Of a stretch of 64,000 nucleotides of DNA, positions 42,153-50,645 are shown piece after piece. Source of the DNA: Coemansia sp. RSA 487 (lineage: Eukaryota; Kickxellomycota; Kickxellomycetes; Kickxellales; Kickxellaceae). Under the pieces are notes generated by a model. It had not been told where the DNA came from and searched no databases. It was given only the letters and a program-made list of their open reading frames with translations. Positions within the stretch are counted from its first letter, which is position 1. Every line of letters begins with the position of its first letter. The position numbers were made by a program, and so were the translations under genes. Location of the stretch: the NCBI GenBank assembly GCA_027577595.1, contig JANBRJ010000026.1:1-64000 (forward strand), written 5' to 3'.

Positions 42153-43507
42153 AATGGCATTGATGGATTATCATACATTGCTCACCTTTGTAGAAGTGCA
42201 GTACAAGATATGCAAGGCTCCATCTGAAACTACACAACTATACAGAGATATCCATCACATATGAATATAGTGTCATCGCACAAAGCCCACCTACGTCAAC
42301 TAATGCGTGTGTATACTTAGACAAAGCAACGGCTCGCATGTGCACTGGCTTTAATCCAACCGCAGTCCTGTTTATCTGGCGATATCGCCAGTATATTATA
42401 CTTGGATGTCGCTGACATATCGAGTAAGCTGTGATATCTGACTAGAAACATTTGTAATGACATTCATATAATAGCATAGCTCTTGCCAACACGGTAGTTG
42501 TCCAAGCAAAGTATCGATTCCATTCATCTCCAAATGCATTTTTGTACTTGCTCTCGAGGCTTCAATAAATGTAGAGACATTAACTCAAGCAATGAAGTTT
42601 GTCAGTGTAATAAGCAAAAGCGTGGATGCAGGACTTGTAGCTTTGTATGTTCAAAGCTGTGTGTCTGGTAACATACTAAGTTGTCATTATAATTACTAGT
42701 GAAAGATAGTTCAAGTTGTTTTCTATTAAGTTCAGCAGCTGACAATTTCAATGGGTGTGCCTATTACCGGTCTTTTGTTGTTAGTTTAATGAGCGCGATA
42801 TGTCCAATGAGTTTTTGGCTATCTCCAGCCACTAATTCATACACTGTCATCTAATCGTACGACTTTGGGATGCTAATCGTCCTGATTTTATTTCTGCGTA
42901 TCAAATGATTTCCAGTTCAGCAAATTATGTGTCTGTTTCTGAGCCAGCAGGCGATAATTGGTATCTACCAATCCTAGAAACAATGACAACGTGAAGCAGG
43001 GTCTGGTATATTGCTTTTCAGATGTACGAGCACATGTATAAATATCTGCCCATTCCCACCATATTTTATATTTTCCAAAGTTTTCCATCGCTTGTACTTA
43101 CAAATTTTAATTCTTTATTCTTTGGAATTCTGCTCTTAACACGTGTAGCGTATCTGCATTAAGCAGTTTATTCTACTCCATCTAGTTCATATACATGCCA
43201 GGTTCCGTCGGCATTGAACCGATATTCTTAATAGACAATCGCTACCTTTTTCGCCCACACAGTTTGTCCTTGTTATTCCTGATGGAATAGTCTTAATCGT
43301 TGATTGGCCTGGCATAATTATTTTGGGGCTTACAATCAAAAAAGCACTCTTGTTTCTCGTTTTTGTTCGATCAGTTATTTTTATACTCTTTTCTGGATTT
43401 TTGCACAAATTTGAGCAGACCCTCTTTAAGAATTAACTAATACGAATCTGAAAAACACCACTTAAAATAAATTTATACGTTTACTTGGAAATTTTTCACG
43501 AAAACCC
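42153..43507. other. A/T-rich gene desert
   Basis: About 1.35 kb with no supported gene. At 43187-43408 a short minus-strand frame (PGQSTIKTIPSGITRTNC) and, in the neighbouring frame, FNADGTWHVYELDG look like the end of a lost or unmodelled protein; see findings. Confidence 0.45.
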
Positions 43508-43882
43508 ATGTCCGAAGACGAGCATAGTACAAACGACACAAATGATAACAAAAGCGGTAGCAGCCCTGCTGGCGCTCCTCGCTCTAATGACATTGAGTAT
43601 CCCCCGTTTTTTGAAGAGTATGCGAGAAAAATAGTTGGCGAAGACGCAGAGCTGCCAAAAGACTATCCTACACTGGTCATGGAGGCAAGGATGCGAGGAC
43701 GTGCGGGGCTGCCACAGCCGCATTTGAAGCCACACAGATGCGAAAACCATCTTCAGGACTTTATCGAGAGTATATTCAACGAAGGAACATGGGAAACAGC
43801 GAAATTATACTTTAGATGTGTTGGATCAAAGCAGGGCGAGGAGCCTGAGCGGTATAAATTTAAAAATGGTCCAAATCCATAA
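43508..43882 (+). CDS. Orphan 124-residue protein
   Basis: The frame encodes 124 residues. The first about 30 are acidic and polar (MSEDEHSTNDTND), then a compact part with EYPPFFEEYARKIVGEDAEL, YPTLVMEARMRGRAGLPQP, HRCENHLQDFIESIFNEGTW and ETAKLYFRCVG. There are two Cys and no signal peptide or membrane segment. The composition is normal coding rather than random A/T-rich sequence, unlike the flanking desert. I do not recognise it and assign no function. Its stop is 127 bases from the NDUFA9 stop on the other strand. It is the first intact gene after the repeat island. Confidence 0.65.
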   Translation: MSEDEHSTNDTNDNKSGSSPAGAPRSNDIEYPPFFEEYARKIVGEDAELPKDYPTLVMEARMRGRAGLPQPHLKPHRCENHLQDFIESIFNEGTWETAKLYFRCVGSKQGEEPERYKFKNGPNP

Positions 43883-44009
43883 CGTTGTAGGTAGTTGGTG
43901 CTTTTTACGGATTAAAAAATTTCTATTCGTTTGATCTAAAACAATAGACTAGTGCGTAGAAAGAGAAAGTAGGATGATTTATTTGTTGCAAATGAAAACG
44001 AAGATCCAG

Positions 44010-45307
44010 CTAGACTACAATATCCTTGTTGTTGACTGGGACAGGTGTTTTGCGGAATGCTTTATAGCCCTTTGGCTCCATCGGATCCTCTTCATGTTGG
44101 AATGGGCGATAGTGACGAATATACTGCAGAGCAGCAAGCTCCAGCGTATGCGGCTGGATTCCGAGATCAGTAAATGTCTGGATACTCTTATCGGTGCTTG
44201 GAGTTTCGTTGATAGACATAAGGTCAACTTCATGGTGACTGGTGTAGTGGTACGGCAAAATGTCAGCAATCTGTGCTACCAGGCGAAGTAGCTTTGAGGG
44301 GACGTTGATATGCCACACTTTCTCGTGGATAAAGAATTCCACGAGTTCAATGATTTCCTTGCGTGTGTATTCTTTTGGGTTGTACAGCTCAAACGTCTGG
44401 CCAATTGTCTCCTCGTTGTCGCGGATAATGTCAATGGCGTGGGCGATGTCCGACACGCACACTGGGCGGAGTTTTTGCTGGGCGTGGTCCACAGTCACAT
44501 AAAAGTGCTTGTGCTTGCCAATGTTGTTCAGCAGCTCGTCCTCGTAGCCGTATATTGTTGCCGAGCGCACGATGTTGGCGCCGGGAAAGCTTTCACGCAC
44601 ACGATGTTCGCCAAACGCCTTGGTTACCATGACATCCGAATGTGCGTTTGTCTTTGCGCTGAGGTTCGACATATGGATAAAGCGGGAAACACCCGCCTCG
44701 TGGGAAATCTCAGCAATGCGCTGAGCACCTTCAACGTGTACCTGGTCGAGAGAAAAGTTTTTGGTCTCGTAGTTACGGCCAATAAGATTAATAACTACAT
44801 CGGAATGGCGGACACACTCTTCGATCTGCTGTGGGTTACGCAAATCAAATTCCATTGGAATAACCATGCCCAGATCGCCAGCAGGCTTGAGATGGCGGAC
44901 ATATTCACTTAACCCACGATACGGAACAATAACCTTGGTACCTTCGCGAGCAAGACGAGCAACAATGTAGCGTCCAACGAATCCACTGCAACCAAAAACG
45001 GTTGCAGTCTGGCCATTCCATGATTGCCGACCATACGAGCCGCGTCCAACAAGAACCTTTCCAGTGGCCTTACGGACTGTCACATCGGACTTTCCACGTT
45101 TTACGAGTTTTGTTGGGGTGGTGAGAACTACAAAACACTTCGGATTTTTCGGTCAAGTAAAAACTGTTTGTGAATGTAAGAAATGTGTTGCTTTGCTTGT
45201 ATGTCGTTTCATAATCTAAATGCTTAGCCTCTCGAGGATTTTGGAATGGTATGCGCTACATGAAAAAACTTACCCTTGAATCCACGATTGAGCGGATTAG
45301 CAAACAT
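44010..45307 (-). CDS. NDUFA9: Complex I 39-40 kDa subunit NDUFA9 (NUO-40)
   Basis: Two exons: 45307..45274 (34 bases, MFANPLNRGFK plus G) and 45127..44010, with a 146-base intron (gtaagt...ttgtag); 383 residues. The join gives VLTTPTKLVKRGKSD, completing a basic mitochondrial presequence. The core is an atypical short-chain dehydrogenase: nucleotide loop ATVFGCSGFVGRYIVARL, then VINLIGRNYETKNF and FIHMSNLSA. NDUFA9 holds NADPH structurally at the junction of the complex I arms. Its presence shows that this fungus keeps respiratory complex I. There is no ATG in the main exon upstream of the domain, which itself argues for the split first exon. It is divergent from ornithine aminotransferase. 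Confidence 0.94.
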
Positions 45308-45985
45308 TTTTGTTTTCAGAGCTGGCAACACCTGTCGTGTTTTGATATGATAGATGGAGAAATTCCGAGTAAAGTATGCTTGATTGCCACAGCTATCAAA
45401 ATAAAAACAAAGTTAGAAACAAAAAGAATGTGGTCAACATTGAAAACTGTTATCAATTTGTGTGACAAAGTTAATCTGAAGATGAAGCTTTTCCTGGTTC
45501 TTGATTAAATCAGTTTCATACTGTTGATCAAGACCCATTCGTTCACAAGCATCTTTCCCAAGGAAAAAGGACCAGCCATTGTTTGCCCATCGCGCGATGA
45601 GCACAGAACGAAGAGGTAGCTTTTTGCGCAAGAGGCGTGGGAGTCGGATCCGCTGCTGTAACGAGTAATCTGACTCGGTGACGCCATTTTTGGGTAATGA
45701 AGTCGGAATCAGCAGATAAAAGAGCGGTTGCGGCGGGTTCACATGACGTTTTCCAGCCTCTTGCTAGCCTCGTTATACGGATAAGGGGCTGCAATCAAAA
45801 ATCTATAAAAAGGGGCCCTTTTCCTTCCCATTTGCCGTAGACCCATTCCACCACATAAGCAAGATATCTCCTTCCTGACAAAGTACGACAGACAGCATAC
45901 CACACACTCTGATCGACATCACCAAGCTATTTTCACTTTTTTTTGCAATCCTAAGCTCAACAAGAAACCAAACGCCTTTCAAGAA
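45308..45985. other. Divergent promoter region NDUFA9 / OAT
   Basis: 678 bases. Short frames starting with GTG or TTG on the minus strand (45434-45794) overlap each other and are not convincing. A TATA box for OAT lies at 45804-45811. Confidence 0.5.
45804..45811 (+). promoter_or_regulatory. TATA box of ornithine aminotransferase
   Basis: TATAAAAA followed by ggggccc, 175 bases upstream of the ATG, with a pyrimidine-rich stretch after it typical of fungal transcription starts. Confidence 0.5.
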
Positions 45986-47245
45986 ATGTCATCATATAAG
46001 GCCACCACTACCAAGGAGGCAATGGATCTTGAGGACACCTATGGTGCACACAACTACCATCCCCTACCAGCAGTCATTTCGCGCGGTGAAGGCGTCTATG
46101 TGTGGGACCCCGAGGACAAGCGCTACTACGACTTTTTGTCTGCATATTCTGCAGTCAACCAGGGCCACTGCCATCCACGCATTATCAAGGCCCTGACTGA
46201 GCAGGCCTCGCAGCTGTGTTTATCATCACGGGCCTTTTATAACGATCGCCTCGGAGCTGCAGAGCGTTTTATCACGCAGTACTTTGGCTACGAAATGATG
46301 CTTCCAACGAACACTGGCGCTGAGGCTGTCGAGACCGCAATCAAGCTTGCACGCAAATGGGGGTATATCCACAAGGGTTTGGACGACAATGGCTATGTCA
46401 TTGGCGTTGGTGGCAACTTCCACGGCAGAACTATTGGGATTATATCGATGTCGACAGATCCGAGCTGCCGCGATGGGTATGGTCCGTTCATCCCAAACAT
46501 CATGGCAACAAACCCTGACACTGGTGCTACTATTCGCTATGGACATGCTGAAGATCTCGAAGCTGTACTTGAGGCATATGGCGACCGTGTCGCTGGGTTC
46601 CTTGTTGAGCCTATCCAGGGAGAAGCGGGAATAATCATCCCAGAGCCTGGTTATCTCAAGCGGTGCTATGAGCTCTGCAAAAAGCACAATGTTTTGTTTA
46701 TTTGCGATGAGGTCCAAACCGGCATTGGGCGCACCGGGACCCTGCTTGCGATCGAGCACGAACAGATCCATCCAGATGTAGTTATACTGGGCAAAGCTCT
46801 CTCTGGTGGAGTGTATCCGGTAAGTGCTGTTTTGAGCTCACGCGAGGTCATGCTTTCGATCAAACCAGGTGAGCATGGCTCCACGTATGGAGGAAACCCG
46901 CTTGCATGTGCGGTTGCTGTTGCAGCGCTGGAGGTTGTTCGTGATGAGAAGCTGGCCGAGCGCGCACACACACTCGGGCAGCATTTCCGTGAGGGACTGC
47001 GCAAGATCAACTCACCGCTTATCAAGGAGGTGCGTGGGCGCGGCCTGCTTAATGCCATTGAGGTCAACCCCATTGAAGGTAAGACAGCATGGGACCTCTG
47101 CCTTCTTCTTCGTGACCGTGGGCTCCTGGCAAAGCCAACACACGACACCATCATCCGTCTTGCTCCTCCGCTTACGATCACCAAAGAGCAGCTTGATGAG
47201 TGCATTGACATCATCACCAAGGCAATCGAGGATTACTCAAAGTGA
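45986..47245 (+). CDS. CAR2: Ornithine aminotransferase
   Basis: An intronless 419-residue class III PLP aminotransferase, converting ornithine and 2-oxoglutarate to glutamate semialdehyde in arginine breakdown. Landmarks in order: NYHPLPAVISRGEGVYVWDP, NTGAEAVETAIKLARKWGY, NFHGRTIGIISMSTD, EPIQGEAGI, FICDEVQTGIGRTG and the Schiff-base Lys270 in ILGKALSGGVYPVSAVL. No presequence is seen, consistent with cytosolic fungal enzymes. Intact and of family length. Tandem with GPI16, 213 bases downstream. Confidence 0.97.
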   Translation: MSSYKATTTKEAMDLEDTYGAHNYHPLPAVISRGEGVYVWDPEDKRYYDFLSAYSAVNQGHCHPRIIKALTEQASQLCLSSRAFYNDRLGAAERFITQYFGYEMMLPTNTGAEAVETAIKLARKWGYIHKGLDDNGYVIGVGGNFHGRTIGIISMSTDPSCRDGYGPFIPNIMATNPDTGATIRYGHAEDLEAVLEAYGDRVAGFLVEPIQGEAGIIIPEPGYLKRCYELCKKHNVLFICDEVQTGIGRTGTLLAIEHEQIHPDVVILGKALSGGVYPVSAVLSSREVMLSIKPGEHGSTYGGNPLACAVAVAALEVVRDEKLAERAHTLGQHFREGLRKINSPLIKEVRGRGLLNAIEVNPIEGKTAWDLCLLLRDRGLLAKPTHDTIIRLAPPLTITKEQLDECIDIITKAIEDYSK

Positions 47246-47458
47246 AGATAAAAAGTTGCATTCTTTGAGGGAATGGAATGGGTTAGTATGTAGGCGGGTA
47301 TTTTTGCAATGGATTAATGCCATAGCGCGCTTTCAAAACAGTATTTTCCTTCTTTCTTCTCCCACCATTCAGGCTCAGCATAGCCACTATTTATTTTTTA
47401 TTTTTATTATATTTTTAGAAACATTTTTAGGATATAATCCTTTAAAAGTAGTCTTCAA

Positions 47459-49108
47459 ATGTTGTGGCAGATTGCGCTAACCGCTGGCTGCTACCTGCTC
47501 GTAAGAACAGCACTGGGAACAGGCATAGACGGCGATGAGATATTCAGTGAGAACCTTCTTGTAAAGCCGCTACGAGATGGCAAGACGCTTTTGCATTTCG
47601 AATTTGAAATTAAGCAAACTTCAACCATAGGTATTCAAGCATCACAGCATCATTACCATCTGTTTCCGCGTCAAATCGGAGAAATTGCTCTGCAGAACAA
47701 TGTTGAGGAACTTTACCTGTCGTTCACACAAGGAAACTGGCGGCAAGACGCATGGGGCTATCCTCCCACCAGTTCGCAGGGAGTCGGCGCTGAGATCATT
47801 GCACGGATCAACGGCACAGAGCAAGCATCGCTAGGAAAATGGAAGGGACTGACCAACGCGCTATCTGGGGTGTTTTGCGCATCGCTAAACTTTATTAGTG
47901 ATGAAAACACATCAAAGCCCCGTCTAATGTTTAACGTGTCAGCAAGCAACAGTGGCGACATCAATGTTCCAGCGCATCATGGTACTCTACGCCATGGATT
48001 TCTTCCACGCGAGAGTGTTTGTACAGAGAACCTAACGCCGTGGATCAAGCAATTGCCATGCCAGGCTAAAAGTGGGCTTGGGGCGCTGCTGAATCCGTAT
48101 CGCCTTTACAATATGCACTTTCATTCTATGGGTATATCGTTAGGGCCAGTCATGGACGCGATTGGTGATGAACAGGAAGGACTGGTGTACAAGCAGCACA
48201 TCACTGTTGTTCTTGACCCCCGTACTTTTGGTTTGGACAAGAGCTGGGCCCTAGGTGAGCTTATGGAAAGAGATGTAGAAGCGGCTTGTCCTGTCTCCAG
48301 CAAAAGCACAGTGCAGGTTGTTTTGCCCGAGGCGGGAGTTCAGGTGTTTCCAGAGCCAGCACGCAGAGAGACCTTGGTTGGACAAAACACGTATGTGTAT
48401 GACATCCAAAAACAGGATGCTGCGAGTATAAGGTTCGAATTTTCTACCACAGATGAGAAAGAAACACAAGCACAGCTGTTGCCAGTAGTTACTGCCCATC
48501 GACATGTTAACGGACACGGGGGTGGTAGCAGTGGCGGGGTCGAGACAGAAATCATTAATCGCAGCAACAAGCCTATGGGTATTACCTATTTTGACTCGCT
48601 GCCATGGTACCTTCGTGTTTATCTTCACACGCTTGCAATTGAGGCAACAGACTCGGATGGACGGATAACCAAATTGCGCCCAACAAACACAATGTTTACA
48701 CCAGCAATTGACCGTGGCAGACCATCGTCTATTGAACTTACCATGACTCTACCAGCCAACACGCGCACGGCACTGCGCTATAGCTTTGACAAAGGGTTTA
48801 TCAAATATTCTGAGCATCCACCAGATGCCAACCGCGGATTCAATATCGGACCTGCAATTATCAGCTATCGTTCTAACGCTGATGTCAATAGACCGCTAGT
48901 CTGTGCTCTTCAAAACACATGGTCCAGACAACAGTCCGAATGTGTTGTGCGCGTATACACAGAATTGTTCTTGGCCAGTCTACCTACACCAGACTTTTCC
49001 ATGCCATACAACGTAATCACGTTTACCTGTACAATTCTAGCACTCTTCTTTGGACGGATTTTTAACCTATTGACTCGCGATTTTGCCGTGCTGAAGGATT
49101 CAGATTGA
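47459..49108 (+). CDS. GPI16: GPI transamidase subunit Gpi16 / PIG-T
   Basis: 549 residues. The start (MLWQIALTAGCYLLVRTALG) is a signal sequence. The luminal body contains HHYHLFPRQIGEIA, LYLSFTQGNWRQDAWGYPP, LNPYRLYNMHFHSMGI and, near the end, MGITYFDSLPWYLRVYLHTL and FDKGFIKYSEHPPDANRGF, all conserved in PIG-T. The C-terminus has a membrane anchor (ITFTCTILALFFGRIF) and a short tail. Gpi16 links with Gpi8 by a disulfide in the complex that attaches GPI anchors. The stop is 99 bases from that of SPT3. An aaataaa-like signal follows at about 49134. Confidence 0.96.
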   Translation: MLWQIALTAGCYLLVRTALGTGIDGDEIFSENLLVKPLRDGKTLLHFEFEIKQTSTIGIQASQHHYHLFPRQIGEIALQNNVEELYLSFTQGNWRQDAWGYPPTSSQGVGAEIIARINGTEQASLGKWKGLTNALSGVFCASLNFISDENTSKPRLMFNVSASNSGDINVPAHHGTLRHGFLPRESVCTENLTPWIKQLPCQAKSGLGALLNPYRLYNMHFHSMGISLGPVMDAIGDEQEGLVYKQHITVVLDPRTFGLDKSWALGELMERDVEAACPVSSKSTVQVVLPEAGVQVFPEPARRETLVGQNTYVYDIQKQDAASIRFEFSTTDEKETQAQLLPVVTAHRHVNGHGGGSSGGVETEIINRSNKPMGITYFDSLPWYLRVYLHTLAIEATDSDGRITKLRPTNTMFTPAIDRGRPSSIELTMTLPANTRTALRYSFDKGFIKYSEHPPDANRGFNIGPAIISYRSNADVNRPLVCALQNTWSRQQSECVVRVYTELFLASLPTPDFSMPYNVITFTCTILALFFGRIFNLLTRDFAVLKDSD

Positions 49109-49207
49109 CTGACTGCGCGATATCGATACAAACAAAATAAAAAACCCATTCTTTTTTGGCATCAACAACCTCAGAAAATTTATACAAATAATATTAAGCT
49201 CCTCAGC

Positions 49208-50263
49208 TCATATGAACGACACCCGTGTCCTTGTTAGACCACCTTTAAAGTTCCGAATGGGCTGCGGCGCACGCTGTAATCTGCGGAATGCCTCTTGTAC
49301 ATGCTGGACCTGGAGTGGAGTGCGTGCAGTTGGTGGGCCCAAGAAAAGAGAGATGCTGGCTGCTTGGGCATCTCCAACACGCTGGCGCTTGGATTGCTGT
49401 TCTGTTGCCGTGGCTATTGATGCAGAGTTTGGGGCTGAAGCTGCTGACACGGATGCTGATGCAGATGGGGTAGCTGCATTGGCTGTGCGCTTAGATCCAG
49501 CATCCTGCGTATCCACAGAGTCGTCTGCGGCTTTTTCGATATCTCGCTTTATTCGAAGAGCAGTCTCTGTTATCTTTGAAACCATTTCAAACGTTAGGAA
49601 CCCAAGAATGTCGATAATCTCGTCATTCAATTTAGTGTCGATATATGTTGACATGTGCGCCCAGTCGCGAAAGCGCTTGTTTTTGCGGTAGGTGAAGGAT
49701 GCTTGTCGGCACTCGGAGTAATGGACATACTCATCACGCGTCATCTGCTTTGTGATTTCATCGGCATCTCTGAGACGCTTCAAAGAGTCGCTCTGCGCAT
49801 CAAGCATTCCCTCGTCATCCTCGTCGTCGTCATCGCACATATTCTCGGAGAAGGAGTGGGCAAGCTCCCACGAAAGTCTGATATTGACCTTGGCCATTTT
49901 ATCGGGCTTGTCAGCATTTGGATCGTCAATGATTTCGTCGCCTGCCTCCTCGCGCTCCCTCACTTTTTTGCGCACGTCCTTCCAGCTCAGGTACTCTCTG
50001 AGACGTAGGACTTTTGTACGGTCGTGGCGAATAAGGAAAATAAAGTCCTCGGCTGCCATAAACCGCGAACCGCGTCGCTGCGCCTGTGCTGCCGCCAACA
50101 CGATAATTTCAATAACCTGTGAGCGCACAATGTCTTCAATGAGCATTGTGGTTTCGGCAAGAGGATCCTGCACTTCGCCAAAAACAAACATCATTTGCTG
50201 AATTTCGGTGGTGTACCTATATTTTGGCTGTTGCCTGTCACTGCGCTCTTTTGGCTTGTCCAT
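49208..50263 (-). CDS. SPT3: SAGA subunit Spt3, histone-fold pair
   Basis: 351 residues from the ATG at 50263. The first histone fold is at about residues 15-105: YRYTTEIQQMMFVFGEVQDP, then ETTMLIEDIVRSQVIEIIVL and AAEDFIFLIRHDRTKVLRL. An acidic linker (DDDDEDDEG) follows, then TRDEYVHYSECRQASFTYRK and the second fold (LNDEIIDILGFLTFEMVSKI). This is the Spt3 pattern of an intramolecular TAF13/TAF11-like pair; Spt3 delivers TBP within SAGA. The C-terminus is Ala/Ser-rich and ends in a small conserved helix (QHVQEAFRRLQ) and basic tail, longer than a bare Spt3. Confidence 0.95.
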   Translation of the reverse strand: MDKPKERSDRQQPKYRYTTEIQQMMFVFGEVQDPLAETTMLIEDIVRSQVIEIIVLAAAQAQRRGSRFMAAEDFIFLIRHDRTKVLRLREYLSWKDVRKKVREREEAGDEIIDDPNADKPDKMAKVNIRLSWELAHSFSENMCDDDDEDDEGMLDAQSDSLKRLRDADEITKQMTRDEYVHYSECRQASFTYRKNKRFRDWAHMSTYIDTKLNDEIIDILGFLTFEMVSKITETALRIKRDIEKAADDSVDTQDAGSKRTANAATPSASASVSAASAPNSASIATATEQQSKRQRVGDAQAASISLFLGPPTARTPLQVQHVQEAFRRLQRAPQPIRNFKGGLTRTRVSFI

Positions 50264-50645
50264 TTTCGATTGAAAAAAGCCTGAATGCAAGTCGCTTGAC
50301 ACAGAGATAAAAATGTGGGAGTGCACAAATACAAAAAACAATAACAAATGGTTGAAAGAAAAAAGTGTGCATAGATTTTCAAACTGAAGCCATATTATAT
50401 GGAGTGTTGCATCTCTAGTGGAGCAGGTTCCCAATTGCCTCTTTTTCTCTCCCAAACGTTTGATTTTTGCCTTGTTTAAAGTAATCGGCTGGACAATGTT
50501 GTTTTCTCAGGTTTTGTATGCCCAAAGCCGCACCAATAGAATTCGCGCGGTTTTCATATGCTTGAGCCAAGTCGAGGCCCAAAAGCCTTTTTTCTCCTCC
50601 TTACCTCCATCTTCCAGCTACTCATCAAGAGCTTTTACACATAGA
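50264..50645. other. Divergent promoter region SPT3 / APEH
   Basis: 382 bases. An in-frame ATG at 50496 may start a longer acylpeptidase with a leader; see that gene. Confidence 0.45.

Noticed and set aside
45434-45794. Overlapping minus-strand frames before OAT
   Set aside because: They start with GTG or TTG, overlap one another and resemble nothing known.
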